From assembly GCF_023630705.1 (NCBI RefSeq), contig NZ_JALQEM010000012.1, positions 112,801 through 176,800 on the forward strand: DNA of 64,000 nucleotides, in the 5' to 3' direction. A model generated the notes under the pieces. That model made no database searches. It worked only from the letters and a program-made list of their open reading frames with translations, and was not told the DNA's origin. Shown here in pieces: positions 31,788-41,986 of the stretch; positions within the stretch are counted from its first letter, which is position 1; each line of letters opens with the position of its first letter. The translations under genes were made by a program, and so were the position numbers. Origin of the DNA: Caballeronia sp. GAFFF1 (GTDB lineage Bacteria > Pseudomonadota > Gammaproteobacteria > Burkholderiales > Burkholderiaceae).

Positions 31788-34373
31788 TCAGGCTGCGATC
31801 GCGCGCAGCAGTTCGGTTTCGACCTGGATTTGCGTGCGGTTCGACGACAGGCCTCGGCCATCGAGCAGGAACACGTCCTCGACGCGTTCGCCGAGCGTGT
31901 TGATGCGCGCCGCCTGCACGCCGATCCGGTGTTGCGCGAGCACGCGCGCGATCGAATAAAGAAGGCCCTGCCGGTCGTTCGCGGACACGGACAGGATGTA
32001 GTACTGGCCACGCTCGTCGGGGCGCAAATCCACGCGCGGCGTGACCGGGAAAGTGCGCACGAGCCGCGAGACGCGGCCTTTCGACGGCTCGGGCAGAATG
32101 CTTTCGTCCATCAGACGCGCGCTCAGTTGCTGCTCGACGAGATTCGCGATATCGCGATAGCTCCCGTCGTGATCCGGATGCGCGACGAGGAAGTTGTCGA
32201 GCGCGTAGCCGTGGCGCGTCGTCGTAATGCGCGCATCGAGCACGGAGAGGCCGTTCTTGTCGAAGTACGCGCAGATGCCGGCGAAGAGATCCGGCCGGTC
32301 GCGCAGATAGACGAGCACCTGCAGCGCCGCGCCGATCGGCGAGGGCCGCGCGCGCACGATCGGCGCGTCGCTTTCCACGTGCCGGTACAGCACGCGCGTC
32401 TGCCAGGCGATGTCCGCCGGATCGTGTCGCAGGAAATAGCCGACATCGAGCTGATCCCACAGCCTTTTTTCCGCGTGCTCGGGCACCGTTTCGAGGCGCA
32501 GGAGCGCAAGCGCGGCTTCTTTCCGGGACTTGAGTTCGGAATGCGTGTCCGGCCGCGCCCCGCCGAGCACGGCGAGCGTCGCGCGGTACAGGTCTTCGAG
32601 CAGCTTGCCTTTCCAGTTGTTCCAGACCTTCGGGCTCGTGCCGCGAATGTCCGCCACGGTCAGCAGATAGAGCGCGGTCAGACGCCGCTCCGTATTCACC
32701 ACCGACGCGAATTGCTTGATGACTTCCGGATCGCTCGTATCCTGTTTCTGCGCGACATGGCTCATCGTCAGATGCTGCTGCACCAGCCACACGACGAGTT
32801 CCGTGTCGTCCGCGCTCATCTCGTGCTCGCGGCAAAAGCGGCGGGCATCCGCCATGCCGAGCGTCGAATGATCGCCGCCGCGGCCCTTCGCGATATCGTG
32901 AAACAGCGCCGCGACATAAAGCACCCACGGCCGCTCGAAGTTGCCCATCAGCTGACTGCAGAACGGGTATTCGTGCGCGTGCTCGGCAATGGCGAAGCGG
33001 CGCAGATTGCGCAGCACCATCAGGATGTGCTGATCGACCGTGTAGACGTGATAGAGGTCGTGCTGCATCTGGCCGACGATGCGCCGGAAGTTCAGCAGGT
33101 AGCGCCCGAGCACGCTCGTCTGGTTCATGAGTCGCAGCGCATGCGTGATGCCTTCGGGCTGCTTCAGGATCTCCATGAAAAGACGCCGGTTCTCCGGGTC
33201 GCGCCGCCAGTTGCGGTCCATGATTTCGCGCGCGTTGTAGATCGCACGCAACGTGCGCGCGGACAGGCCCTTGACGCCGCGCGTCTGCTCATAGAGCAGG
33301 AAGGCTTCGAGAATGGCGTGCGGTTCGCGTTCGAACACGTCGTCGCTGGCGATTTCGAGCATGCCTTGCTTCTCGACGAAACGCTCGGACAGCACGCGCG
33401 TGACCCCCGACGTCGACGGGAAAAGCTGCGCCTCGACGTTCTGGATCAGGATGGTGGCGAGCTGCGTGACGGCTTTGGCCGCCCAGTAGTAGCGGCGCAT
33501 CAGCTGTTCGCTCGCGCGCTTGGCGGCGGTCGCCTCGAAGCCGAAGCTTTCGGCGAGCGGCGTCTGCAAATCGAATACGAGAATGTCTTGCCGGCGCTTG
33601 GCGATCACGTGCAGGCGGGCGCGCAGCGTCTTCAGGAAGGCTTCGTTGCGGCGCAGTTCGCGCGCCTCGCGCTCCGTGATGAGCTCGCGCGCATCCAGTT
33701 CGCGCCAGCTCGAGCCGAACCCCGCCGCCCGCGTGATCCAGAGAATCAGTTGCAGGTCGCGCAGCCCGCCCGGGCTTTCCTTGATGTTCGGCTCCAGGCT
33801 GTACGGCGTGTCCTGGAACTTGGCGTGACGCTGCCGCATTTCCAGCACCTTCGCCTGGAAGAAGGCGCGCGGATCGAGCGTTTCGCGATACCGTTCCGTG
33901 AAGCGGCTGAAGAGCGCCGCGTCGCCGCAAAGGCGCCGGGCTTCGAGCAGCGACGTCAGCACGGTCACGTCGTTGGCGGCTTCCGCGATGCATTGCTCGA
34001 CCGAGCGCACGCTGCTGCCGATATCGAGCCCGAGATCCCACGCCATGCCGATAAACCGCTCGACGCGTTCGTTGAGATCGGCCTCCTCGGCCTGCGGCAC
34101 GGCGTCCGGCAGCAACACGAGAATGTCGACGTCCGAGTAGGGCGCAAGCTCGCCGCGCCCGTAACCGCCGACCGCGACCAGCGTAGCGTTCGCGGGCATG
34201 TCGGATGCCGACCAGGCGCCTTTGAGCGCGTCGTCGGTGGCGCGGCCGAGCGCCTGCATCAACGAGTCGACATTCGATGCCGTCTCGAAGCGTTCGATGA
34301 GTGCCGCCTTCGCCGCCTTGTAGGCGGCGCGCAGCGTTTCGCAAGGCGAGGCGACGACGGCAGTGACGCTCAT
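31788..34373 (-). CDS. glnD: GlnD, PII uridylyltransferase / uridylyl-removing enzyme
   Basis: An 861-residue sensor of glutamine that uridylylates or de-uridylylates PII proteins to control nitrogen metabolism. The nucleotidyltransferase motif [20 protein letters not shown] is near residue 67-86, the HD domain motif [15 protein letters not shown] near 492, and two ACT domains occupy about 680-861 ([20 protein letters not shown] in the second). Length matches the family. The ATG at 34373 is the start of homology (MSVTAVV); a frame open to 35456 runs over map and was rejected. Precedes the rluF-like gene by 6 bases. Confidence 0.95.
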   Translation of the reverse strand: MSVTAVVASPCETLRAAYKAAKAALIERFETASNVDSLMQALGRATDDALKGAWSASDMPANATLVAVGGYGRGELAPYSDVDILVLLPDAVPQAEEADLNERVERFIGMAWDLGLDIGSSVRSVEQCIAEAANDVTVLTSLLEARRLCGDAALFSRFTERYRETLDPRAFFQAKVLEMRQRHAKFQDTPYSLEPNIKESPGGLRDLQLILWITRAAGFGSSWRELDARELITEREARELRRNEAFLKTLRARLHVIAKRRQDILVFDLQTPLAESFGFEATAAKRASEQLMRRYYWAAKAVTQLATILIQNVEAQLFPSTSGVTRVLSERFVEKQGMLEIASDDVFEREPHAILEAFLLYEQTRGVKGLSARTLRAIYNAREIMDRNWRRDPENRRLFMEILKQPEGITHALRLMNQTSVLGRYLLNFRRIVGQMQHDLYHVYTVDQHILMVLRNLRRFAIAEHAHEYPFCSQLMGNFERPWVLYVAALFHDIAKGRGGDHSTLGMADARRFCREHEMSADDTELVVWLVQQHLTMSHVAQKQDTSDPEVIKQFASVVNTERRLTALYLLTVADIRGTSPKVWNNWKGKLLEDLYRATLAVLGGARPDTHSELKSRKEAALALLRLETVPEHAEKRLWDQLDVGYFLRHDPADIAWQTRVLYRHVESDAPIVRARPSPIGAALQVLVYLRDRPDLFAGICAYFDKNGLSVLDARITTTRHGYALDNFLVAHPDHDGSYRDIANLVEQQLSARLMDESILPEPSKGRVSRLVRTFPVTPRVDLRPDERGQYYILSVSANDRQGLLYSIARVLAQHRIGVQAARINTLGERVEDVFLLDGRGLSSNRTQIQVETELLRAIAA

Positions 34374-34462
34374 GGGACGGATCAGCGAGAGGTGAATGGA
34401 ACGGCGGACGAGGGAACCGGAAGGCGGCTGGGCGCGGCGCGCGCAGCGCGTTAGCGCGCCAC

Positions 34463-35272
34463 TCAGGCCGTCGCCGCGATCAGTTGCGACGGCGCCTGCG
34501 TGCCGGCAGACACCGTCAGCACTTCGTAGCCCGTCGGCGTGACGAGCACGGTGTGCTCCCATTGCGCCGACAGACTGCGGTCGCGCGTCTTGACCGTCCA
34601 ATGGTCGGGCATCGTGCGGATGTCGCGCCGGCCGGCGTTGATCATCGGCTCGACGGTGAAGATCATGCCCGGCTGCAATTCGATGCCCGTGCCCGGTCGC
34701 CCGTAATGCAGCACTTGCGGCTCCTCGTGGAACACCGTGCCGATGCCGTGGCCGCAGTATTCGCGAACGACGCTGTAGCCCTGCGCCTCGGCGTGCTTCT
34801 GAATGGCGTGGCCGATGTCGCCCAGATGCGCGCCGGGGCGCACCTGATCGATGCCGAGCCACATGCAGTCGAAGGTGGTCTGCACCAGGCGCTTCGCGAG
34901 AATCGAACCCTCGCCGACGATGAACATGCGGCTCGTGTCGCCGAAATAGCCGTCCTTGATCACCGTGATGTCGATGTTCAGCGCGTCGCCGTTCTTCAGC
35001 ACCTTCTCGCCGGGAATGCCGTGGCAGATCACGTCGTTGACGGAGATGCAGGTGGCCTTCGGATACGGCGGATAGCCGGGCGGCTGGTAGTTGAGCGGCG
35101 CGGGAACCGTGCCCTGTTCCTTCACCATGTATTCGTGGCAGAGGCGGTCGAGTTCTTCGGTGGTCACGCCGGGCACGATATGCGGCGTAATGAAATCGAG
35201 CACTTCGCTGGCGAGCCGGCAGGCGACGCGCATGTGCGCGATATCGTGTTCGTTTTTCAGCGTAATGGACAT
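34463..35272 (-). CDS. map: Methionine aminopeptidase type I
   Basis: A 269-residue metallopeptidase removing initiator methionine. The pita-bread metal ligands are visible: [20 protein letters not shown] (two aspartates near 95-106), [20 protein letters not shown] (histidine near 170), and [10 protein letters not shown] and [10 protein letters not shown] (glutamates near 203 and 234). Start at ATG 35272, [11 protein letters not shown]; a longer frame to 35329 lacks homology. It is divergent from rpsB with a 399-base gap, the usual map/rpsB arrangement, and heads the minus-strand map-glnD-rluF run. Confidence 0.96.
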   Translation of the reverse strand: MSITLKNEHDIAHMRVACRLASEVLDFITPHIVPGVTTEELDRLCHEYMVKEQGTVPAPLNYQPPGYPPYPKATCISVNDVICHGIPGEKVLKNGDALNIDITVIKDGYFGDTSRMFIVGEGSILAKRLVQTTFDCMWLGIDQVRPGAHLGDIGHAIQKHAEAQGYSVVREYCGHGIGTVFHEEPQVLHYGRPGTGIELQPGMIFTVEPMINAGRRDIRTMPDHWTVKTRDRSLSAQWEHTVLVTPTGYEVLTVSAGTQAPSQLIAATA

Positions 35273-35671
35273 GACGGGCTCTGAATGCGCGGTTTGGCGG
35301 GAGGCGGGCGTGAGCCGCGAAGCCGGCATTATCGCACCTTAGGAAAGGCGCCGCAGCGCGATTCTGCGGCGCGCCGGGGCGCCGGCGCCGGTTTGCGCGC
35401 CGGTTTCGCGGGCCTTGGGCGGCTTGAGCGGTGTAATCGTCACATGCTATACTCATGGGCTAAGTCTTAGTCCACTTTCTTAGTCCAATCGGTGTGGCAA
35501 GGATTGGCGAGAATTGGCGAGACTTGGAAGCGTTCGCGGTTCACAAGCGGCGCTTTTTCGAAACTCAAGCCGGCGCACCCAGGGTGTCCGGCGTCTGGTC
35601 AGCGAGATGTCGCTCAAACCGGGCGCAGGATGCGGCAGCCGGCTTAAGACCCAACCCTCGCGGAGAATTTC
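35273..35671 (+). promoter_or_regulatory. map/rpsB divergent control region and rpsB 5' leader
   Basis: This 399-base gap holds no gene. About 218 bases of it (35454-35671) would be a transcribed rpsB leader. The leader contains CTTAGTCCA twice (35466-35474, 35479-35487) and a perfect tandem ATTGGCGAGA (35503-35512, 35513-35522). In E. coli, S2 represses its own operon through the rpsB leader; whether these repeats take part is unknown. GGAG at 35662-35665 is the rpsB ribosome-binding site. Confidence 0.5.
35424..35453 (+). promoter_or_regulatory. Candidate sigma-70 promoter of rpsB
   Basis: TTGAGC (35424-35429) and TATACT (35448-35453) are spaced by 18 bases, and TG at 35445-35446 makes an extended -10 (TGCTATACT). 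It is the best promoter-like match in the map/rpsB gap. Confidence 0.6.
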
Positions 35672-36424
35672 ATGGCAGTCACGATGCGTCAAATGCTGGA
35701 AGCCGGTGTCCACTTCGGTCACCAAACGCGCTTCTGGAACCCCAAGATGGCCCCGTACATCTTCGGTCATCGCAACAAGATTCACATCATCAACCTCGAA
35801 AAGACGCTGCCGCTCTACAACGACGCGCTGAAGTACGTGCGCCAGTTGGCAGCGAATCGCGGCACGATTCTTTTCGTCGGCACGAAGCGCCAGTCGCGCG
35901 ACACCATCGCGCAGGAAGCCCAGCGCGCGGGCATGCCTTTCGTCAACGCCCGCTGGCTCGGCGGCATGCTGACGAACTTCAAGACGCTCAAAGTGTCCAT
36001 CAAGCGCCTGAAGGACATGGAAGCAGCGGTCGAGTCGGGTGAAACCGAGCGCATGAGCAAGAAGGAAGCGCTTCTGTTCGAACGCGAAATCGCCAAGCTG
36101 CAAAAGTCGATTGGCGGCGTGAAGGACATGGGCGGCATTCCGGACGCGATCTTCGTGATCGACGTCGGCTACCACAAGATCGCCGTCACCGAAGCGAAGA
36201 AGCTCGGCATTCCGGTCATCGCCGTGGTCGACACGAACCACTCGCCGGAAGGCATCGACTACGTGATCCCGGGTAACGACGACGCGTCGAAGGCCGTGGC
36301 CCTGTACGCCGAAGGCGTCGCGGACGCGATCCTCGAAGGCCGCGCGAACGCCGTGAACGACGTCGTTCAGGCTGTGCGCAACGGCGAAGGCGACGAGTTC
36401 GTCGAGGTCAACGCAGAGGCGTAA
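35672..36424 (+). CDS. rpsB: Ribosomal protein S2
   Basis: A 250-residue small-subunit ribosomal protein. [63 protein letters not shown] and [13 protein letters not shown] [20 protein letters not shown] are the S2 signatures. Starts at ATG 35672, GGAG seven to ten bases before. First gene of the translation/envelope cluster, followed by a terminator-like hairpin and tsf. Confidence 0.98.
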   Translation: MAVTMRQMLEAGVHFGHQTRFWNPKMAPYIFGHRNKIHIINLEKTLPLYNDALKYVRQLAANRGTILFVGTKRQSRDTIAQEAQRAGMPFVNARWLGGMLTNFKTLKVSIKRLKDMEAAVESGETERMSKKEALLFEREIAKLQKSIGGVKDMGGIPDAIFVIDVGYHKIAVTEAKKLGIPVIAVVDTNHSPEGIDYVIPGNDDASKAVALYAEGVADAILEGRANAVNDVVQAVRNGEGDEFVEVNAEA

Positions 36425-36442
36425 TCGAGCCCTGTGGCCGAC

Positions 36443-36477
36443 AAAAAAGGGGGCTTTGCGAAAGGCCCCTTTTTTTT
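36443..36477 (+). terminator. Terminator/attenuator between rpsB and tsf
   Basis: AAAAAAGGGGGCTTT and AAAGGCCCCTTTTTTT form a stem with one G-G mismatch and a GCG loop, followed by a run of eight T. It lies between rpsB and tsf, which are usually co-transcribed, so partial termination may set the S2 to EF-Ts ratio. Confidence 0.75.
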
Positions 36478-36558
36478 AGTCGGCGCGATGGTTGAACCAA
36501 TCTTTGCCGTGGGCGCAGACGCCGGCGGCACGTATCAAACAGACTCAAGGAGCGAATG

Positions 36559-37440
36559 ATGGCGGCAATTACCGCAAGCATGGTGGCAGAACTGCGCGCG
36601 AAGACCGATGCGCCGATGATGGAATGCAAGAAGGCGCTGACCGAAGCCGACGGCGACATGGCGCGCGCTGAAGAGCTGCTGCGCGTGAAGCTCGGCAACA
36701 AGGCGAGCAAGGCAGCATCGCGCGTGACGGCCGAAGGCATCGTCGTGGCGCACGTCGAAGGCGGCGTGGGCGCGCTCGTCGAGTTGAACTGCGAAACCGA
36801 CTTCGTCGCGAAGAATGACGACTTCATGACGTTCGGCAAGGGCATCGCGGCGCTGGTCGCGAAGAGCAATCCGGCTGACGTGGCCGCGCTGTCGGCACTG
36901 CCGTACGAAAGCAACACGGTCGACGCCGTGCGTCTCGCGCTCGTCGGCAAGATCGGCGAAAACCTGTCGATCCGCCGCTTCGTGCGCTTCGAAACCACGA
37001 ACAAGCTCGCGTCGTACCTGCACGGCACGCGCATTGGCGTGCTGGTCGAGTTCACTGGCGCGGACGAGCAAGTCGGCAAGGACGTGGCCATGCACGTCGC
37101 CGCAATGAAGCCGGTGTCGCTGTCGTCGGACGAAGTGCCGGCAGATCTGATCGCCAAGGAGCGCAGCATCGCCGAGCAGAAGGCCGCCGAGTCGGGCAAG
37201 CCGGCTGAGATCGTCGCGAAGATGGTCGACGGCAGCATCCAGAAGTATCTGAAGGAAGTGTCGCTGCTGAACCAGCCGTTCGTGAAAAACGACAAGCAGA
37301 CCATCGAGCAGATGCTGAAGGCCGCCAACGCGTCGGTGCAGAAGTTCGCGCTGTTCGTCGTGGGCGAGGGCATCGAGAAGCGCCAGGACGACTTCGCGGC
37401 CGAAGTGGCGGCGCAAGTCGCGGCGGCCAAGCAGTCGTAA
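36559..37440 (+). CDS. tsf: Elongation factor Ts
   Basis: A 293-residue nucleotide-exchange factor for EF-Tu. [20 protein letters not shown] with [13 protein letters not shown] is the N-terminal UBA-like part, [15 protein letters not shown] the core, and [11 protein letters not shown] the C-terminal module. Two ATGs are adjacent; the second (36559) is 6 bases from AAGGAG and gives the family N-terminus, whereas 36556 is only 3 bases away. Confidence 0.97.
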   Translation: MAAITASMVAELRAKTDAPMMECKKALTEADGDMARAEELLRVKLGNKASKAASRVTAEGIVVAHVEGGVGALVELNCETDFVAKNDDFMTFGKGIAALVAKSNPADVAALSALPYESNTVDAVRLALVGKIGENLSIRRFVRFETTNKLASYLHGTRIGVLVEFTGADEQVGKDVAMHVAAMKPVSLSSDEVPADLIAKERSIAEQKAAESGKPAEIVAKMVDGSIQKYLKEVSLLNQPFVKNDKQTIEQMLKAANASVQKFALFVVGEGIEKRQDDFAAEVAAQVAAAKQS

Positions 37441-37448
37441 GCGGTATC

Positions 37449-37482
37449 CGCGGCGCCTGCGCTCAAATAGCGCGGCGCCGCG
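37449..37482 (+). other. Strong GC hairpin between tsf and pyrH
   Basis: CGCGGCGCC (37449-37457) pairs perfectly with GGCGCCGCG (37474-37482), and GCGCT/AGCGC continue the stem inside after one bulged T, closing a CAAAT loop. No U-tract follows, so it is not a classical terminator; it could be an mRNA stability or processing element. Confidence 0.55.
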
Positions 37483-37690
37483 TCGAAGCGAGCACCCGCG
37501 GCGGATTGCATCACGCATCTGCCGCAAGCTTCAAGGCGTTCCGGTTCGCATTCGTGGCGGGCGCGGTAGGTTCGGGTTAACCCGTGCATGCCGCGCCCGT
37601 CAGTCCGATCCGGGCCGCTTGCGGTAACTATTGTTTCACCCCTACAGTTCTACGTTGTTGCAACCCTCCTCGGCGCGATCGGAACCTCAT

Positions 37691-38404
37691 ATGCCCACAG
37701 CCTACAAACGCGTACTCCTCAAACTCTCCGGCGAAGCCCTCATGGGCGACGATGCATTCGGCATCAATCGCGCAACAATCGAAAGGATGGTGGCGGACGT
37801 CGCTGAAGTGGTGCGGATGGGCACGCAACTGGCCGTCGTGATCGGCGGCGGCAACATCTTTCGCGGCGTCGCGGGCGGCGCGGCCGGCATGGACCGTGCG
37901 ACGGCCGACTACATGGGCATGCTCGCCACGATGATGAACGCGCTCGCGCTGCAGGACGCCATGCGCCACGCGGGCATCGAGGCGCGCGTGCAGTCCGCGC
38001 TGCGCATGGATCAGGTGGTCGAGCCGTATATCCGCCCGCGCGCCATCCGCCAGCTCGAAGAAGGCAAGGTCGTGATTTTCGCGGCCGGCACGGGTAATCC
38101 GTTCTTCACGACGGACACGGCTGCCGCGTTGCGCGGCTCGGAAGTCGGCGCCGAAGTGGTGTTGAAGGCGACGAAGGTCGATGGCGTATACTCCGCCGAC
38201 CCGAAGAAGGACCCGAGCGCGACGCGCTACAGCACGATCAGCTTCGACGAGGCGATCGGCCGCAATCTGCAGGTGATGGACGCCACGGCTTTCGCCCTGT
38301 GCCGCGACCAGAAACTGCCGATCCGCGTGTTTTCGATCACCAAGGCCGGCGCGCTCAAGCGCATCGTGCAAGGCGACGACGAAGGGACGCTCGTCCACGT
38401 GTAA
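37691..38404 (+). CDS. pyrH: UMP kinase
   Basis: A 237-residue amino-acid-kinase-fold enzyme that makes UDP from UMP, normally activated by GTP and inhibited by UTP. The motifs [40 protein letters not shown] and [18 protein letters not shown], and [19 protein letters not shown] are all diagnostic. Starts at ATG 37691. The 250 bases upstream back to tsf hold one strong hairpin and no gene. Confidence 0.97.
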   Translation: MPTAYKRVLLKLSGEALMGDDAFGINRATIERMVADVAEVVRMGTQLAVVIGGGNIFRGVAGGAAGMDRATADYMGMLATMMNALALQDAMRHAGIEARVQSALRMDQVVEPYIRPRAIRQLEEGKVVIFAAGTGNPFFTTDTAAALRGSEVGAEVVLKATKVDGVYSADPKKDPSATRYSTISFDEAIGRNLQVMDATAFALCRDQKLPIRVFSITKAGALKRIVQGDDEGTLVHV

Positions 38405-38508
38405 ACTCTCGCGTAATCGGGCGCCGCGCGCACCCCGGCGTGAACCGCGCCGGGTGAGGGCGAAGCGGGCGCCCGCATCGCCAGTAAACCCAGGTTTTGG
38501 AGGTTCAA

Positions 38509-39069
38509 ATGAGTGTGGCTGACATCAAAAAGGGCGTCGATCAGAAGATGCAGCGATCGATCGAAGCATTCAAGGCCGATCTCGCCAAGATCCGCACGGG
38601 CCGCGCGCACACCGGCTTGCTGGATCACATCCAGGTCGATTACTACGGCTCGAACGTGCCCATCTCGCAAGTGGCGAACATGACGCTCGTCGACGCCCGC
38701 ACGATCGGCGTGCAGCCGTGGGAAAAGAAGATGGTCGCCGTGGTCGAGAAGGCGATCCGCGAATCGGATCTCGGCCTGAATCCGGCCACGCAAGGCGACC
38801 TGATCCGCGTGCCGATGCCCGCGCTCACCGAAGAGCGCCGCCGCGAACTCACGAAGGTCGTGAAGAGCGAAGGCGAAACGGCGAAGATCGCGGTGCGCAA
38901 CCTGCGCCGCGACGCGAACGAGCAGTTGAAGAAGCTCGTGAAAGACAAGGAAATCTCGGAAGACGACGAACGCCGCGCCAGTGACGACGTTCAGAAGCTC
39001 ACCGACAAATTCGTGGCGGAAATCGACAAGCTCGTTCAGACGAAAGAAGCCGAAATCATGACGGTGTGA
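38509..39069 (+). CDS. frr: Ribosome recycling factor
   Basis: A 186-residue tRNA-shaped protein that splits post-termination ribosomes with [52 protein letters not shown] and [15 protein letters not shown] are family signatures. ATG 38509 has GGAGG at 38499-38503; an in-frame ATG four codons upstream overlaps that site and was rejected. Confidence 0.97.
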   Translation: MSVADIKKGVDQKMQRSIEAFKADLAKIRTGRAHTGLLDHIQVDYYGSNVPISQVANMTLVDARTIGVQPWEKKMVAVVEKAIRESDLGLNPATQGDLIRVPMPALTEERRRELTKVVKSEGETAKIAVRNLRRDANEQLKKLVKDKEISEDDERRASDDVQKLTDKFVAEIDKLVQTKEAEIMTV

Positions 39070-39086
39070 GGCCCTAGCCGGTCCTG

Positions 39087-39125
39087 CCAGCCTCGGGTGA
39101 CGAAAAACCCAGGCTGGCTTTTCAT
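39087..39125 (+). terminator. Terminator-like hairpin between frr and uppS
   Basis: CCAGCCTCGGGT (39087-39098) pairs with ACCCAGGCTGG (39107-39117) with a single bulge, followed by CTTTTCATTT. It separates the rpsB-frr translation genes from the uppS-lpxB envelope genes and probably gives partial termination. Confidence 0.65.
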
Positions 39126-39153
39126 TTCCCGTCGATTACAAGATTCAGCGGCC

Positions 39154-39936
39154 ATGACCTATACCAGCTCTACCGTTCGCGTGCCCGATGTCGCGGCTGT
39201 CCCGCGCCACGTCGCGATCATCATGGACGGCAACGGCCGTTGGGCGACCGAGCGGCGCCTGCCGCGTGTCGCCGGTCATACGCGCGGCGTCGATGCGGTC
39301 CGCGCGACCGTCGAAAGCTGCGCCAAGCGCGGCGTCGAATTCGTCACGCTGTTCGCGTTCAGTTCCGAAAACTGGCGTCGTCCGACGGAAGAAGTGTCGT
39401 TCCTCATGCGGCTTTTCGTGACCGCGCTGGAACGCGAAATCGGCAAGCTGCACGCCAACGGCATTCGCCTGCGCGTCGTCGGCGACGTGGCGATGTTCGA
39501 CGATCGTATCCGCGCGCTGATTCAGCGCGCCGAAACCAAGACCGCGCGCAACACGCGCCTCACGCTGACCATCGCGGCCAATTACGGCGGGCGCTGGGAC
39601 ATCATGCAGGCGACCAAGAAGCTCATCGCGCAATCGCTCGAACAGGGCTCGCCCGCCCGCGTGGACGACGAATCCTTCGCCGAGCATCTCGCCATGGCAT
39701 ACGCGCCGGAGCCCGACCTCTTCATCCGCACGGGCGGCGAGCAGCGCATCAGCAATTTCCTGCTGTGGCAGCTCGCGTACACCGAGTTCTATTTCACCGA
39801 CACTTACTGGCCCGATTTCGACGCCGACGCGCTCGACCGCGCAATCGCGTCATACGGCGGCCGTGAGCGCCGTTTCGGGCGCACCAGCGCGCAACTCGCG
39901 TCCCAATCGCAGAAGGCCGACACCCTTTCATGCTAA
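39154..39936 (+). CDS. uppS: Undecaprenyl diphosphate synthase (cis-prenyltransferase)
   Basis: A 260-residue enzyme that extends farnesyl-PP to the C55 lipid carrier for peptidoglycan and O-antigen. [13 protein letters not shown] holds the catalytic aspartate (about residue 25), [11 protein letters not shown] the substrate asparagine, and [15 protein letters not shown] with [14 protein letters not shown] the conserved C-terminal region. Start ATG at 39154; the upstream frame lacks homology. Its 3' end overlaps cdsA by 7 bases. Confidence 0.96.
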   Translation: MTYTSSTVRVPDVAAVPRHVAIIMDGNGRWATERRLPRVAGHTRGVDAVRATVESCAKRGVEFVTLFAFSSENWRRPTEEVSFLMRLFVTALEREIGKLHANGIRLRVVGDVAMFDDRIRALIQRAETKTARNTRLTLTIAANYGGRWDIMQATKKLIAQSLEQGSPARVDDESFAEHLAMAYAPEPDLFIRTGGEQRISNFLLWQLAYTEFYFTDTYWPDFDADALDRAIASYGGRERRFGRTSAQLASQSQKADTLSC

Positions 39937-40742
39937 AGACCCGTGTCATCACGGCAATCGTGCTGCTGGCGGTTCTGGTGCCGGTCACGCTGTTCGCGCC
40001 GATCGGCGCATTCGGCGCGCTGATCGGTTTCGTCGTCGTGTTCGCCGCGTGGGAGTGGGGACGCCTGCTGAGGCTCAACGGGGCAGGGCCCGTGGCGTAC
40101 GCGCTGATCGCGGGGCTCGCGCTCATTTTCAGCACGTACCTCGGCGTCGCGCCGAAGGCGCTCTTCCAGATGGCGGCGATTTTCTGGGTGCTCGCGGGAC
40201 CGTACGCGCTGTTGCGCAAGCCGGTTCTGGCAGGCGGCGCGTGGCGCGCGTTCCTGCTTTTCGCCGGAATCATCGTGTTCGTTGCGTGCTGGCATGCGGT
40301 CGTCGCGGCGCGCACCGTCGGCGTCGCGTTCGTGCTATCGCTTCTCCTAGTCGTCTGGCTGGCTGACATAGGCGCATACTTCGCCGGAAAAGCATTGGGC
40401 CGCCACAAGCTCGCGCCGTCCATCAGCCCGGGCAAGACGTGGGAAGGCACCATCGGCGGCTGGGCGGCCGTCATGGTGATCGGCTCGCTGGCGGCGGCCA
40501 CCGGCGTCTATGCGCCGACCGTGTTCTCCGCTTTCGTCGGACATCTCGGCTGGGCGCGCGCGCTCGTCGCGCTCACCGTGCTGGTGGCGTTCAGCGTGGT
40601 CGGCGATTTGTTCGAATCGCTCCTGAAACGCCAGGCCGGCGTCAAGGACTCAAGCGGTCTGCTGCCGGGCCACGGCGGCGTGCTCGACCGCATCGATGCA
40701 TTGTTGCCGGTATTGCCGATCGCATTGCTCATGCTCGGATAG
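39930..40742 (+). CDS. cdsA: Phosphatidate cytidylyltransferase
   Basis: A 270-residue membrane enzyme with about eight hydrophobic segments that makes CDP-diacylglycerol from phosphatidate and CTP. The CDS signature is seen as [18 protein letters not shown] (about 160-177) and [20 protein letters not shown] near the C-terminus. The start overlaps uppS by 7 bases, implying coupling. Confidence 0.95.
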   Translation: MLKTRVITAIVLLAVLVPVTLFAPIGAFGALIGFVVVFAAWEWGRLLRLNGAGPVAYALIAGLALIFSTYLGVAPKALFQMAAIFWVLAGPYALLRKPVLAGGAWRAFLLFAGIIVFVACWHAVVAARTVGVAFVLSLLLVVWLADIGAYFAGKALGRHKLAPSISPGKTWEGTIGGWAAVMVIGSLAAATGVYAPTVFSAFVGHLGWARALVALTVLVAFSVVGDLFESLLKRQAGVKDSSGLLPGHGGVLDRIDALLPVLPIALLMLG

Positions 40743-40761
40743 ATCGGCCAGAGAAGATTTC

Positions 40762-41979
40762 ATGCAAAAACGTCTTACATTGCTCGGCTCCACGGGCTCG
40801 ATCGGCGACAGCACGCTCGACGTCGTGGAGCGGCACCCGGACCGGTTCTCGGTCTACGCGCTCACCGCTCACCGTAACGGCGACAAACTCGTCGCGCAGT
40901 GCCTGCGTTTCCAGCCCGAAGTCGCGGTCGTGGGCGATGCGGAAACCGCCGCGCGCGTCGCCGCGGCGTTGCGCGCCGCCGGCAGCAAGACCGAAGTGAC
41001 GTACGGTCCGGACGCGCTCGTCGACGTCGCCCGCGCCGCGCAGTGCGACACCGTGGTCGCGGCGATCGTCGGCGCGGCGGGTCTCGCGCCCACGCTGGCT
41101 GCCGCGCGCGCAGGCAAGCGCATTTTGCTCGCGAACAAGGAAGCGCTGGTCATGTCCGGCCAGATCTTCATGGACGCCGTGCGCGACAACGGCGCCGTGC
41201 TCTTGCCGGTCGACAGCGAGCACAACGCCGTGTTCCAGTGCCTGCCGCCCTGCGCGGACAACGAGGCGCGCTTGCACGGCGGCGTGTCGAAGATCATTCT
41301 CACGGCGTCCGGCGGTCCGTTCCGCACGCGCGAGCCTTCAACGCTCGTCGACGTCACGCCCGACGAAGCCTGCAAGCATCCGAACTGGGCGATGGGCCGC
41401 AAGATTTCCGTCGATTCCGCGACGATGATGAACAAGGGCCTCGAAGTCATCGAGGCGCACTGGCTCTTCGATCTTCCGGGCTCGCGCATCGAAGTGCTGA
41501 TTCACCCGCAAAGCGTGATTCACTCGATGGTGTCGTACGCCGACGGCTCCGTGCTCGCGCAACTCGGCAATCCGGACATGCGCACGCCGATCGCGCATGC
41601 GCTCGCGTTTCCGGATCGCGTCGAGTCGGGCGTCGCGCCGCTGGATCTGGCGCAGATCGCGTCGCTGACTTTCGAGAAGCCAGACTTCGCGCGCTTTCCG
41701 TGTCTCGCGCTCGCCATCGACGCGCTCGAAGCCGGCGGCATCGCGAGCGCGGCGTTGAACGCGGCGAACGAGATCGCGGTCGAAGCGTTCCTCGCGCGGC
41801 GCATCGGCTTCATGTCAATCGGCGGCGTGGTCGAGCGGGTGCTGAGCGCCTTGCCGAATACGAGTGCCGCATCGCTCGACGACGTGCTCGCCGCCGATGC
41901 CAGCGCACGCCGTCTCGCGTCCCGTTTCGTCGCAGAGCTCACTGCGAGCGCGCCAGGCGCGGAACCCATCGCCCATTGA
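40762..41979 (+). CDS. dxr: 1-deoxy-D-xylulose 5-phosphate reductoisomerase
   Basis: A 405-residue NADPH enzyme of the MEP isoprenoid pathway, upstream of uppS chemically. [15 protein letters not shown] binds NADPH at residues 6-20, [10 protein letters not shown] and [14 protein letters not shown] lie at the active site, SGGPFR and [20 protein letters not shown] follow, then [17 protein letters not shown]. Start ATG 40762 is 19 bases after cdsA. Confidence 0.97.
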   Translation: MQKRLTLLGSTGSIGDSTLDVVERHPDRFSVYALTAHRNGDKLVAQCLRFQPEVAVVGDAETAARVAAALRAAGSKTEVTYGPDALVDVARAAQCDTVVAAIVGAAGLAPTLAAARAGKRILLANKEALVMSGQIFMDAVRDNGAVLLPVDSEHNAVFQCLPPCADNEARLHGGVSKIILTASGGPFRTREPSTLVDVTPDEACKHPNWAMGRKISVDSATMMNKGLEVIEAHWLFDLPGSRIEVLIHPQSVIHSMVSYADGSVLAQLGNPDMRTPIAHALAFPDRVESGVAPLDLAQIASLTFEKPDFARFPCLALAIDALEAGGIASAALNAANEIAVEAFLARRIGFMSIGGVVERVLSALPNTSAASLDDVLAADASARRLASRFVAELTASAPGAEPIAH

Positions 41980-41986
41980 GGCCGTC

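Noticed and set aside
30178..34454. Very long plus-strand open frames (593 and 1218 residues) opposite the pseudouridine synthase and glnD genes
   Set aside because: They are by-products of GC-rich codon bias and of the 108-base repeat, which has no stops on either strand. They have no homology, no ribosome-binding site and oppose well-supported genes.
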